Shown: positions 42,873-54,190 of the stretch, in pieces
How the letters are laid out: each line of letters opens with the position of its first letter
Position numbering within the stretch: position 1 is the first letter of the stretch
Assembly: GCA_017983795.1 (NCBI GenBank)
Contig: JAGOAS010000010.1
Span: 1 to 64,000, forward strand
DNA from: Piscinibacter sp.
Lineage (GTDB): Bacteria > Pseudomonadota > Gammaproteobacteria > Burkholderiales > Burkholderiaceae_C
Reading direction: 5' to 3'
DNA length: 64,000 bases
Made by a program: the position numbers and the translations under genes
The notes under the pieces: model-generated
What the model saw: the letters and a program-made list of their open reading frames with translations, nothing else
The model's database searches: none
What the model was told of the DNA's origin: nothing

Positions 42873-44029
42873 ACGGGCTGCGCTCGTTCAGTTCGTCGAG
42901 GTAGTGCTCGACGCCGTCGCCTTCGCGTTCGAGGAAGTCGGCCACGGCGCGCGCGAACTGCGGGTGCGCGAGCCAGTGCGCCGAGTGCGTGGGCACCGGC
43001 AGCAGGCCGCGCGCCATCTTGTGCTCGCCCTGGGCGCCGCCCTCGAAGCGACGGTAGCCCTGCGCGATGCACCACTGCAGCGGCTGGTAGTAGCAGGCCT
43101 CGAAGTGCAGGCAGGGCACGTGCTCGACGGCGCCCCAGTAGCGCCCGTAGGCGACGCGACGATCCGCGTCGATGCCGATCAGCGAGCAGGCCACGCGCTC
43201 GCTGCCGTGGCGGGCGAGAAACAGCACCCAGTGGCGCGCCATCGTCGCCGCCATGCGCGCGAAGAAGTCGCGCGTGAGGTAGGGCGTGGAGTGGTGCGCA
43301 CGGTAGGTGAGGGTGTAGCAGCGGTAGAAGAAATCCCAGTGCGCCGCCGTGATGGCCTCGCCCTCGAGGATCTCGAACGTGATGCCGGCCTCGGCGACGC
43401 GGCGGCGCTCCTGCTGGATCTTCTTGCGCTTGTCGCGCTGCAGGCCGGCGAGGAAGGCCGCGAAGTCGGGGTAGGGCGTGGCGGCCGGGTTCTGCCAGTG
43501 GAACTGCACGTTCGAGCGCAGCAGCCAGCCCTCGGCGCGCGCCGCTTCGCGGTCGGCGTCGGAGAGGAACAGCAGGTGCGCCGACGACAGCTCGTGTTGC
43601 CGCGCGATCTCGCGCAGGGCTCGCAGCAGCAGCCGGCGCTCGTGCGCGCCGCGCGCCAGCAAGCGCGCGCCGGGCACCGGCGTGAAGGGCACGGCGCCGA
43701 GCAGCTTGGGGTAGTAGGCCAGGCCGTGGCGCTGGTAGGCATCGGCCCAGGCCCAGTCGAAGACGTACTCGCCGTAGGAATGCGTCTTCAGGTAGAGCGG
43801 CGCGGCCGCGAGCAGCTCGTCGTCGCGCTGCACGGTCGCGAACAGAGGCTGCCAGCCGGTCGCGGCCGTCGCGCTGCCGGAATCGTGCAGCGCGGCCAGG
43901 TACTCGTGGCGCATGAAGGGCGTCGCGTCGTCGCCGGCGTCGAGGAGCGAGTTCCACGCCGACGCGTCGATCTGCGAAGGCGCGTCGTGGAGGCGGATAA
44001 CATAGCCGTCCACTCCTTCGTCGCGCCTC

Positions 44030-44031
<2 letters not shown>
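42859..44031 (-). CDS. GNAT-type acyltransferase (DUF482/PF04339 family)
   Basis: A 390-residue protein of the peptidogalycan biosynthesis-like/DUF482 family, with a GNAT fold similar to FemX-type enzymes. Typical segments are LYLKTHSYGEYVFDWAWADA, FLAGLQRDKRKKIQQERRRV and GRYWGAVEHVPCLHFEACYY. The substrate is unknown. The start ATG (44,031-44,029) shares two bases with the ATG of nadE on the other strand (both inside CATG at 44,029-44,032). A GTG six codons further in is an alternative. Confidence 0.8.
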
Positions 44032-46076
<2,045 letters not shown>

Positions 46077-46097
46077 GTTGAATCTCGCCCCGGCCGC

Positions 46098-46685
46098 TCA
46101 GATGCGGCCGTAATCGTCGGGTGCGGTCGCGCGTGGCGCGGCCGCGCCGATGGCGTCCAGCAGCTGCGCCGGGTCGGTGGACACCTGCAGCAGCGCGTGC
46201 TGCGGCGGCGAGACGAAGCCGCGCGCCACCGTCTCGCCGAGGAAGCCGAGCAGGGCGTCGTAGTAGCCGCCGGCGTTGAGCAGGCCGACCGGCTTGTCGT
46301 GGTAGCCGAGCTGGCGCCAGGTCCAGACCTCGAACAGTTCCTCGAAGGTGCCGATGCCGCCGGGCAGGGCGACGAAGGCATCGCTGCGCTCGGCCATCAG
46401 GCGCTTGCGCTGGTGCATGGTGTCGACGACGTGCAGCTCCGAGAGCCCGGCATGGCCGACCTCGCGCTCCATCAGCGAACGCGGGATCACGCCGACCACG
46501 CGGCCGCCGGCGGCGAGCGCTGCGTCCGCCGCGCGGCCCATCAGGCCGGCGCGGCCGCCGCCGTAGACGAGCTGCCAGCCGCGCTGCGCAATGCCGCGCC
46601 CCACTGCGGCGGCGGCCGCAGCGAAGGCCGGGTCCGCCCCGTCGCGCGAGCCGCAGTAGACGCAGACCGACAGCGGCGCGCTCAC
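46098..46685 (-). CDS. LOG-family protein (TIGR00730, nucleotide phosphoribohydrolase)
   Basis: A 195-residue LOG-family protein. VCVYCGSRDGADPAF opens the Rossmann fold and LPGGIGTFEELFEVWTW is the PGGxGTxxE active-site motif. Relatives release the base from cytokinin nucleotides or other nucleoside monophosphates. The start is a GTG overlapping the dgkA stop as GTGA. It is the last gene of the six-gene minus-strand operon. Confidence 0.88.
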   Translation of the reverse strand: MSAPLSVCVYCGSRDGADPAFAAAAAAVGRGIAQRGWQLVYGGGRAGLMGRAADAALAAGGRVVGVIPRSLMEREVGHAGLSELHVVDTMHQRKRLMAERSDAFVALPGGIGTFEELFEVWTWRQLGYHDKPVGLLNAGGYYDALLGFLGETVARGFVSPPQHALLQVSTDPAQLLDAIGAAAPRATAPDDYGRI

Positions 46686-47068
46686 GCCGTGGCTCCGAAG
46701 CGTTGCCACAGCGCGGCCAGCCAGATGCCGCCGCACAGCAGCAGCGAGAGCAGCACGGCGGCGCTGGCCAGATCCTTGGCGCGCTTGGAGAGGTCGTGCA
46801 TCTCGAAGGAGATGCGGTCGATCGCCGCCTCGATGCTCGAGTTCAGCAGCTCGACGATCAGCACCAGCAGCACCGAGCCGGCGAGCAACGCGACCTCGAC
46901 CCAGCTGCGGCCGAGCCAGAAGGCAGAGGGCAGCAGGATCACGGCGAGCCAGAACTCCTGGCGGAAGGCGCTTTCGCCGCGGTAGGCCATGGCCAGGCCG
47001 GACATGGAGTAGCCGGTGGCGCGCACGATGCGGTCCAGACCGGTGCGGCCCTTGTGCGGATTCGTCAT
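46682..47068 (-). CDS. dgkA: Diacylglycerol kinase
   Basis: A 128-residue DgkA with three membrane helices. The active-site motif ELLNSSIEAAIDRIS is intact, and AYRGESAFRQEFW is the N-terminal surface helix. It recycles diacylglycerol to phosphatidate. It overlaps the LOG gene by four bases and follows the RDD gene by 32. Confidence 0.93.
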   Translation of the reverse strand: MTNPHKGRTGLDRIVRATGYSMSGLAMAYRGESAFRQEFWLAVILLPSAFWLGRSWVEVALLAGSVLLVLIVELLNSSIEAAIDRISFEMHDLSKRAKDLASAAVLLSLLLCGGIWLAALWQRFGATA

Positions 47069-47100
47069 GGGGCCGGATTCTGCCGTCTGCGGGCGCGCCT

Positions 47101-47622
47101 TCAGTTCCGGCGTTCGGCCTTCCAGTGGATCAGCTGCGTGCCGCAGAGCATGTCGTGCAGGAACTGGCGGCGCGGATGCAGCAGCCCGATGGCGGCATAG
47201 GTGGCCATGCCGGCGAGCACGATCGCCGCGGTGCCCAGCGCGTCGTGGATGCCTGCCAGGTGCGCCGCGGCGAGGCCGGGCAGGAACCAAGCCCAAGCGA
47301 GCAGGTAGCGGCAGGCGGCGCGCAGCGGCGAAACCGGGCCGCCGTCGAGCCGCACGAGGCGGATGCTCCAGGTCTGCATCGGCAGCGTCTGGCCGCGGCG
47401 CGACCAGAACCAGACGAAGTACAGGCCCAGCACGAGGAACAGCACGGCCTGCATGCCGCTCTGGCCGGTCATGGCGTTGCGCTGCCCGATGGCCAGCGAG
47501 TAGACGAGGCCGGCCGCCCAGACGACGCCGAACAGCAGCACGCCTTCATAGAGGAAGCACGCCAGCCGGCGCCACGCGTCCGGCGGCCGCATGCCGCCGC
47601 CTTCACTCGCCGCGGCGTTCAC
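47101..47622 (-). CDS. RDD-family membrane protein
   Basis: A 173-residue RDD-domain protein with three to four membrane helices (LACFLYEGVLLFGVVWAAGL, MQAVLFLVLGLYFVWFW). The family is named for its Arg-Asp-Asp motif; here the first helix begins with AWRRLACFLYE. RDD proteins are of mostly unknown function, some act in Na+ or H+ exchange. The GTG at 47,622 overlaps the stop of the DUF3106 gene as GTGA, which is why I prefer it to the ATG at 47,592. Confidence 0.8.
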   Translation of the reverse strand: MNAAASEGGGMRPPDAWRRLACFLYEGVLLFGVVWAAGLVYSLAIGQRNAMTGQSGMQAVLFLVLGLYFVWFWSRRGQTLPMQTWSIRLVRLDGGPVSPLRAACRYLLAWAWFLPGLAAAHLAGIHDALGTAAIVLAGMATYAAIGLLHPRRQFLHDMLCGTQLIHWKAERRN

Positions 47623-48371
47623 TGCGCCTGCGTCGCTGCGGGGGGAACCACGGCGGCGCCCTGGGCGCCGCGCTGCGGCAGCAGCGTCTGCTTGTCGACG
47701 AAGTTGGGCGTGGCCGCGATCTTCGGCAGGCCGGGCTGCTGGTGCGACGGGGGCGCCGGGCGCTTGGAGATCAGCGTCGTGGTGGCACCCGGTGCGGCCT
47801 GGACCATCGACGGCGCCACCGGCCTGGGCGAGGCGGCGAAACTCGGGTTCGGCACGATGTTCGACTTGTTCTGGATGCCCTCGCGCGGCGCCTGACCGTT
47901 GCGGCGGGCGCCTGCCGGCGCGGCGCGCTCGGCGAGCTTGTTGCGCTCTTCCGGGCTGAGCGACTGGTAGGCCTGCCAGCGCGCCTGGCGCTCTTCCGGC
48001 GTGATCTGCCGGGCGTTCTGGAAGTTCAGCCGCGCCTGGCCACGCTCGGCCGGCGAGAGCTTGACCCATTCCGACATGCGCGCGCCGATGCGCTCGCGCT
48101 CGGCCTGAGGCATGGAGGGATAGCGGTTCGCGATCTCCAGCCACTTCTGCTTGCGCGATGCGTCGATGCCGGCCCAGTCACGTTCCAGGGGCTTGAGCGC
48201 GCTGCGCTGGCTGGCGGAGAGATCCTGCCAGCGCGGCCCGCTCTCGGCCGTGGCCGCGGCCTTGGCGCCTCCACCGTGCGCCGGGGCGACGACGAGCAGG
48301 CCACCCATCACCAGGGCCGCCAGCAAGGCAGCCGGCCCCAGCGGGCGAAGGCGGAGGAGACGAGGGCTCAT
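47619..48371 (-). CDS. DUF3106 exported protein
   Basis: A 250-residue protein. The N-terminal segment (LGPAALLAALVMGGLLVVAP) is a signal peptide. Residues 45-140 are the DUF3106 part, with repeated W and PxxR motifs (LSPAERGQARLNFQNARQIT, PEERQARWQAYQSLSPEERN). The last 100 residues are proline-, alanine- and glutamine-rich, probably unstructured. Found in betaproteobacteria next to an ECF sigma factor and DUF3619. Role unknown; the family resembles periplasmic heavy-metal sensor proteins (CnrR/Spy type) in composition, which is only a guess. Confidence 0.8.
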   Translation of the reverse strand: MSPRLLRLRPLGPAALLAALVMGGLLVVAPAHGGGAKAAATAESGPRWQDLSASQRSALKPLERDWAGIDASRKQKWLEIANRYPSMPQAERERIGARMSEWVKLSPAERGQARLNFQNARQITPEERQARWQAYQSLSPEERNKLAERAAPAGARRNGQAPREGIQNKSNIVPNPSFAASPRPVAPSMVQAAPGATTTLISKRPAPPSHQQPGLPKIAATPNFVDKQTLLPQRGAQGAAVVPPAATQAQ

Positions 48372-48379
48372 GGCGGCCC

Positions 48380-48814
48380 TCAGTCCTGCGGATTCTTGAG
48401 GAACTCGACGAACCCGGCGTCGTTGTACGCCTCCGGCGGGAGGTCGTCGGCGAGCAGTTCGACGTCGATCTGGGCGGCTGCCTCGATCTGCGCCTGCGTG
48501 TGCAGGTGCTGGATCAGGAACAGCCCCGCGGCCAGCGCGAGGATCGGCAGCGCCGATCCGAGCTTCAACCACCAGCCACCGCGGCCGAGCACGGCGGCGC
48601 CGCCGGCGCTGACGGCCACCACCGGGCGGCTCTGCGCTGCGCGCGCCGCCTTGGCGCGCTCCAGCGCCTGCTCGCGCGCAAAGCGCAGGCGTTCGGCGAC
48701 GTCGCCGTCGAGCGTGTCGGTGCGTTGGCTCAGGCGAGCGGCAATGCGGTAGGCAATGCGCGACTCCAGCGCGTCGAGCGCTGCGGCGTGGGTGGAGGTG
48801 TTCGAGTTCTTCAC
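48380..48814 (-). CDS. DUF3619 membrane protein (possible anti-sigma partner)
   Basis: A 144-residue protein with a cytoplasmic N-terminal part (ALDALESRIAYRIAARLSQR), one membrane helix (LKLGSALPILALAAGLFLI) and a short outer tail. The layout of an N-terminal inside part, one helix and an outer end, encoded right after an ECF sigma factor and overlapping it by GTGA, is that of an anti-sigma factor. That role is inferred from layout only. Start codon GTG. Confidence 0.8.
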   Translation of the reverse strand: MKNSNTSTHAAALDALESRIAYRIAARLSQRTDTLDGDVAERLRFAREQALERAKAARAAQSRPVVAVSAGGAAVLGRGGWWLKLGSALPILALAAGLFLIQHLHTQAQIEAAAQIDVELLADDLPPEAYNDAGFVEFLKNPQD

Positions 48815-49377
48815 AGTGCAATTCCCTTTGCCTGAAGGGCTTTGGCCAGCGAGTGCACGGCTCTGGAGCAGTGCGTCTTGACCGAACCCTCCGAACAACC
48901 CATCACCTGGGCAGTCTCGGCGACATCGAGATCCTCCCAGTAACGCAGCAGGAACGCCTCCCGTTGACGCCCCGGCAACTGCTGGATCTCCTGCTCGATG
49001 ACAAGCAGGATCTGAGCCCGGGAAACGGAGTCCGCCGCGCTCTCCGTACCCGCCGAGCCGTCGAGCGACTCGAGCGCCTCCAGGATGTTGAAGTCGCCGT
49101 CCTCGTCCGTGGTCTCGAAATCCGAGAAGTTCCGCACATGCGCATTGCGCACCTTCTGGCGCCGGAACCAGTCCATGGTCGCGTTGGACAGGATGCGCTG
49201 GAACAGCAGCGGCAGTTCGGCGGGCGGCCGGTCGGCGTACTTCTCGGCCAGCCGGATCATGGAATCCTGGACGATGTCCAAGGCGGCATCGTCGTCCCGA
49301 ACGGCATAGGCCGCGCGCTTGAAGGCGCGCCTCTCTGCGCTCTTGAGGAAGTCGGCGAGTTCTTTGTCGGAAGCCAA
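48811..49377 (-). CDS. ECF-type RNA polymerase sigma factor
   Basis: A 188-residue sigma-70 family protein with region 2 (DDDAALDIVQDSMIRLAEKY, and TMDWFRRQKVRNAHVR) and region 4 (LPGRQREAFLLRYWEDLDVA, and GCSEGSVKTHCSRAVHSLAK). It should direct RNA polymerase to its own set of promoters, possibly including its own operon. The start appears to be a TTG at 49,377, with GAGG about ten bases before it. No in-frame ATG fits. It heads the six-gene operon. Confidence 0.88.
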   Translation of the reverse strand: MASDKELADFLKSAERRAFKRAAYAVRDDDAALDIVQDSMIRLAEKYADRPPAELPLLFQRILSNATMDWFRRQKVRNAHVRNFSDFETTDEDGDFNILEALESLDGSAGTESAADSVSRAQILLVIEQEIQQLPGRQREAFLLRYWEDLDVAETAQVMGCSEGSVKTHCSRAVHSLAKALQAKGIAL

Positions 49378-49480
49378 GGGCAGGGTGCCTCGTAGGGAGG
49401 GCGAGGCCCGGAAGGACGCGCGGGATTATGTCATCGGGCCCATTCGACTCCTTGCGCGTCGCAGTCGACGTGCAAACAGA

Positions 49481-49489
49481 TGTCATAAT
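49481..49489 (+). promoter_or_regulatory. Possible extended -10 promoter for ilvB
   Basis: TGTCATAAT reads as an extended -10 element about 148 bases before the ilvB start. No good -35 box is at the right distance. The long leader leaves room for regulation, but I found no leucine-, valine- or isoleucine-rich leader peptide in it. Confidence 0.35.
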
Positions 49490-49636
49490 GCTGCTTTGCA
49501 CAACAGCTGGGTCAAGAGCTGGACGTCCGACCCGGACGCCTCGTTTTCCTGACCGCGCAGGCACCACACCCGTCTCACGAGGATGCGGAGAGGTGCACCG
49601 ATGGTTTTTCGTCAGAGAAATTCACAGAGGTTCGAA

Positions 49637-51412
49637 ATGGACATGTCTGCCGCGGAAGTCAAGCGTGCCGCTTCGGCACAACCGCAAACTCCCCCCCACG
49701 CCGATCCGAACGGATCGGAAATCCTGGTTCGCTGCCTGCAGGCCGAGGGCGTCAAGTTCCTCTGGGGCTACCCCGGCGGAGCGGTGCTCTACATCTACGA
49801 CGCGCTGTACAAGCAGAACAGCATCGAGCACGTGCTGGTGCGCCACGAGCAGGCGGCCGTGCACGCGGCCGACGGCTATGCGCGCGCCACCGGCGACGTC
49901 GGCGTCGCGCTGGTCACCTCGGGCCCGGGCGTCACCAATGCCGTGACCGGCATCGCGACGGCCTACATGGACTCGATCCCGATGGTGATCATCACCGGCC
50001 AGGTGCCCACGCCGGCGATCGGCCTGGATGCCTTCCAGGAGTGCGACACCGTGGGCATCACGCGCCCGGTGGTCAAGCACAACTTCCTGGTCAAGGACGT
50101 GCGCGATCTGGCGATGACGATCAAGAAGGCCTTCCACATCGCCCGCACCGGCCGCCCCGGCCCGGTGGTGGTCGACATCCCGAAGGACGTGTCGCTCAAG
50201 ACCGCGCCCTTCCACTACCCGGCCACGGTCGAGATGCGCTCCTACAACCCGGTGCGCAAAGGCCATGGCGGGCAGATCCGCAAGGCGGTGCAACTGCTGC
50301 TGGCGGCCAAGCGCCCCTACATCTATACCGGCGGCGGCGTGATCCTGGGCAACGCGTCGGCCGAGTTGCGCGAGCTGGTCGACCTGCTCGGCTACCCCTG
50401 CACCAACACGCTGATGGGCCTGGGCGCGATGCCCTCCACCGACCCGAAGTTCCTCGGCATGCTGGGCATGCACGGCACCTACGAAGCCAACATGACCATG
50501 CAGAACTGCGACGTCCTGCTGGCCGTCGGCGCGCGCTTCGACGACCGCGTGATCGGCAACCCGGCGCATTTCGCGACGGTGCAGCGCAAGATCGTCCACG
50601 TCGACATCGACCCCTCGTCGATCTCCAAGCGCGTCAAGGTCGACATTCCCATCGTCGGCGATGTGAAGGATGTGCTGCAGGAGCTGATCGCCCAGATCAA
50701 GGAGGCGCAGGCCAAGCCCGACGTGCAGTCGCTGTCGGCCTGGTGGGGTCAGATCAACGAGTGGCGCAAGCGCGAGTGCCTCAAGTACAAGAACAGCACC
50801 GAGGTCATCAAGCCGCAGTACGTGGTCGACAAGCTGTGGGAGATGACGCGCGGCAGCGACTGCTACATCACCTCCGACGTCGGCCAGCACCAGATGTGGG
50901 CGGCGCAGTACTACCGCTTCGACGAGCCGCGCCGCTGGATCAACTCCGGCGGCCTGGGCACGATGGGCGTGGGCCTGCCGTACGCGATGGGCATCAAGCT
51001 CGCCAAGCCGGACGCGGACGTGTTCTGCATCACCGGCGAGGGCTCGATCCAGATGTGCATCCAGGAGCTCTCGACCTGCCAGCAGTACAAGACGCCGGTC
51101 AAGATCATCTCGCTGAACAACCGCTACCTGGGCATGGTGCGGCAGTGGCAGGAACTGGACTACCAGGGCCGCTACTCGCACAGCTACATGGACGCGCTGC
51201 CCGACTTCGTCAAGCTCGCCGAGGCCTACGGCCACGTCGGGCTGAAGATCGAGAAGCCGGGTGATGTCGAAGGCGCGCTGCGCGAGGCCATCCGGCTGAA
51301 GGACCGCACCGTGTTCCTCGACGTGCGCACCGACCCGACCGAGAACGTCTGGCCGATGGTCAAGGCGGGCAAGGGCATCACGGAGATGCTGCTGGGCTCC
51401 GAGGATCTGTGA
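49637..51412 (+). CDS. ilvB: Acetolactate synthase, large (catalytic) subunit
   Basis: A 591-residue thiamine diphosphate enzyme. The catalytic Glu lies in [16 protein letters not shown]. The ThDP-binding motif is [20 protein letters not shown] and [12 protein letters not shown]. Flavin-binding parts are in the middle domain. It joins two pyruvates, or pyruvate and 2-oxobutyrate, in valine, leucine and isoleucine synthesis. The ATG at 49,637 has AGAGG before it; an upstream in-frame start at 49,583 is less likely. ilvH and ilvC follow. Confidence 0.95.
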   Translation: MDMSAAEVKRAASAQPQTPPHADPNGSEILVRCLQAEGVKFLWGYPGGAVLYIYDALYKQNSIEHVLVRHEQAAVHAADGYARATGDVGVALVTSGPGVTNAVTGIATAYMDSIPMVIITGQVPTPAIGLDAFQECDTVGITRPVVKHNFLVKDVRDLAMTIKKAFHIARTGRPGPVVVDIPKDVSLKTAPFHYPATVEMRSYNPVRKGHGGQIRKAVQLLLAAKRPYIYTGGGVILGNASAELRELVDLLGYPCTNTLMGLGAMPSTDPKFLGMLGMHGTYEANMTMQNCDVLLAVGARFDDRVIGNPAHFATVQRKIVHVDIDPSSISKRVKVDIPIVGDVKDVLQELIAQIKEAQAKPDVQSLSAWWGQINEWRKRECLKYKNSTEVIKPQYVVDKLWEMTRGSDCYITSDVGQHQMWAAQYYRFDEPRRWINSGGLGTMGVGLPYAMGIKLAKPDADVFCITGEGSIQMCIQELSTCQQYKTPVKIISLNNRYLGMVRQWQELDYQGRYSHSYMDALPDFVKLAEAYGHVGLKIEKPGDVEGALREAIRLKDRTVFLDVRTDPTENVWPMVKAGKGITEMLLGSEDL

Positions 51413-51572
51413 GGCGCGAAACGCCGGCGAGGGAGCGCGCCTGACCGGGCGCGCGCCAGGAGCCGGCGGGACGCGCCGAACGACCCGGATCGAATCTTTC
51501 TTCTTTCACTGGAGAGCGTGGCCAAGGGCCGCCGGTTACCGCCGTCGGACTGAAGAGCGCGCTGAACTCACC

Positions 51573-52064
51573 ATGAAACACATCATCGCTTTGCTGCTCG
51601 AGAACGAGCCCGGCGCGCTGTCGCGCGTGGTGGCGCTGTTCTCGGCGCGCGGCTACAACATCGAGAGCCTCACTGTGGCGCCCACGGAGGACGCCTCGCT
51701 GTCGCGCATGACCATCGTCACGACCGGCTCGGACGAGGTGATCGAGCAGATCACCAAGCACCTGAACCGCCTGATCGAAGTGGTCAAGGTCGTCGACCTG
51801 ACCGAAGGCGCCTTCACCGAGCGCGAGCTCATGCTCATCAAGGTGCGCGCGGTCGGCAAGGAACGCGAGGAGATGAAGCGCATGGCCGACATCTTCCGCG
51901 GCCGCATCATCGACGTGACCGAGAAGAGCTACACCATCGAACTCACCGGCGACGCGGGCAAGCTCGATGCCTTCATCGAAGCCATCGACCGCGCCGCCAT
52001 CCTCGAAACCGTGCGCACCGGCACCAGCGGGATCGGTCGCGGCGAGCGCATCCTGCGCGTCTGA
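51573..52064 (+). CDS. ilvH: Acetolactate synthase, small (regulatory) subunit
   Basis: A 163-residue ACT-domain protein. ALLLENEPGALSRVVALFSA is the ACT valine-binding motif, and the C-terminal half is the second conserved domain of the family. It activates IlvB and confers valine feedback inhibition. The 160-base gap after ilvB is longer than usual for this operon and shows no terminator. Confidence 0.95.
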   Translation: MKHIIALLLENEPGALSRVVALFSARGYNIESLTVAPTEDASLSRMTIVTTGSDEVIEQITKHLNRLIEVVKVVDLTEGAFTERELMLIKVRAVGKEREEMKRMADIFRGRIIDVTEKSYTIELTGDAGKLDAFIEAIDRAAILETVRTGTSGIGRGERILRV

Positions 52065-52098
52065 TTTCCCGCATTCACAGCAAGCAAGTAGGAGATAA

Positions 52099-53118
<1,020 letters not shown>

Positions 53119-53139
53119 TCCGATCGCGTGTCTCTGGCC

Positions 53140-53173
53140 GGGCCGCGCGGGCAACCGTGCGGCCCTTTTCTTT
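53140..53173 (+). terminator. Intrinsic terminator after ilvC
   Basis: An 11-base stem (GGGCCGCGCGG at 53,140-53,150 with CCGTGCGGCCC at 53,155-53,165, one G-T pair) closes a GCAA tetraloop and is followed by TTTTCTTT. It separates ilvBHC from pssA. Confidence 0.9.
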
Positions 53174-53200
53174 GCATGGCCCTGGGGTATCCTCGCGCCC

Positions 53201-54022
53201 ATGAACGAAGCACCCGACCTCGGCGACGACGTCGACCTGGCGCCGCGGCCGCGCCGCAAAGGCATCTACATCCTGCCCAACCTCTTCACGCTGGCCGCGC
53301 TGTTCGGCGGCTTCTATGCCATCGTGATGGCGATGAACCAGCGTTTCGAGCAGGCGGCGATCGGCGTGTTCTGCGCCATGGTGCTCGACAGCCTGGACGG
53401 CCGCGTGGCGCGCATGACGAACACGCAGAGCGCCTTCGGCGAGCAGATGGACAGCCTCTCGGACATGGTCTCCTTCGGTGCCGCACCGGCGCTGATCGTC
53501 TACGAGTGGGCGCTCAAGGGCATGGGCAAGCTGGGCTGGATCGCGGCCTTCGTCTACTGCGCCTCGGCCGCGCTGCGGCTGGCGCGCTTCAACGTCAACG
53601 TCGGCGTGGTCGACAAGCGCTTCTTCCAGGGACTGCCGAGCCCGGCCGCCGCGGCGCTGGTGATGGGTTTCATCTGGCTGATGGACGACAACGGCTACCA
53701 GGGCTTCCGCGAGGGGCCGTGGCTGGGCTGGACGGCGATGGGCTTCACCTTGTTCGCCGGGCTGACGATGGTGACCAACGTGCCCTTCTACAGCTTCAAG
53801 GACATCAGCTTCAAGCGCACGGTGCCCTTCATCGTGATCGTCGCGATCGCGCTCGCGTTCGCGCTGGTGGCCTACCACCCGCCGACCGTGCTGTTCGCGC
53901 TCTTCGTGGTCTACGGCCTGTCGGGCTACGCGATGTACGCCTACCGCAAGGCCAAGGGCAAGCCGGTCAGCGTGATCGCCACCTCGACCGACGAGCCCGA
54001 CGAGGAAGGCCTGCACCGCTGA
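53201..54022 (+). CDS. pssA: CDP-diacylglycerol--serine O-phosphatidyltransferase
   Basis: A 273-residue membrane protein with about seven to eight helices. The CDP-alcohol phosphotransferase signature is complete in DSLDGRVARMT and then FGEQMDSLSD (the D-x2-D-G-x2-A-R, G-x3-D-x3-D pattern). It makes phosphatidylserine, the precursor of phosphatidylethanolamine. TATCCT seven bases before the ATG may be a -10 element, which would make the mRNA leaderless; this is tentative. leuA with its own leader follows. Confidence 0.93.
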   Translation: MNEAPDLGDDVDLAPRPRRKGIYILPNLFTLAALFGGFYAIVMAMNQRFEQAAIGVFCAMVLDSLDGRVARMTNTQSAFGEQMDSLSDMVSFGAAPALIVYEWALKGMGKLGWIAAFVYCASAALRLARFNVNVGVVDKRFFQGLPSPAAAALVMGFIWLMDDNGYQGFREGPWLGWTAMGFTLFAGLTMVTNVPFYSFKDISFKRTVPFIVIVAIALAFALVAYHPPTVLFALFVVYGLSGYAMYAYRKAKGKPVSVIATSTDEPDEEGLHR

Positions 54023-54030
54023 AAAGCCCG

Positions 54031-54039
54031 TGCTAGACT
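54031..54039 (+). promoter_or_regulatory. Extended -10 promoter for the leu leader
   Basis: TGCTAGACT is an extended -10 element that ends eight bases before the leader-peptide ATG. Transcription would begin almost at the ATG, so the leader would be translated from a nearly leaderless RNA. Confidence 0.45.
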
Positions 54040-54047
54040 GCGCGCCC

Positions 54048-54107
54048 ATGACGTTCCCGACCGCGATCACGCTAGCGCTTCTTCTAGGAGTTCAAAGGGC
54101 TCGCTGA
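54048..54107 (+). CDS. leuL: Leucine leader peptide
   Basis: A 19-residue leader peptide, [19 protein letters not shown]. The four leucines are coded CTA, CTT, CTT and CTA, all rare in this GC-rich genome, which makes ribosome stalling on low charged tRNA-Leu sensitive. It is followed by a terminator hairpin and then leuA. There is no Shine-Dalgarno sequence, in line with a leaderless start. Confidence 0.85.
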   Translation: MTFPTAITLALLLGVQRAR

Positions 54108-54136
54108 TCGCTCACGTCTGTTCGTTTTCCGATCTC

Positions 54137-54175
54137 ACGGCCCGAATGCATCCCGCTTCGGGCCGTTTGTCTTTT
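54137..54175 (+). terminator. Attenuator terminator of leuA
   Basis: Perfect 10-base arms ACGGCCCGAA (54,137-54,146) and TTCGGGCCGT (54,157-54,166), followed by TTGTCTTTT. It lies between the leader peptide and leuA, and would stop transcription when leucine is ample. The anti-terminator pairing partner was not worked out. Confidence 0.85.
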
Positions 54176-54190
54176 CCGCAGGAGCACACC

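Noticed and set aside
49428-49636. Attenuator leader peptide for ilvB
   Set aside because: The small frames before ilvB are not enriched in Leu, Val or Ile codons, and no terminator-antiterminator pair was seen.
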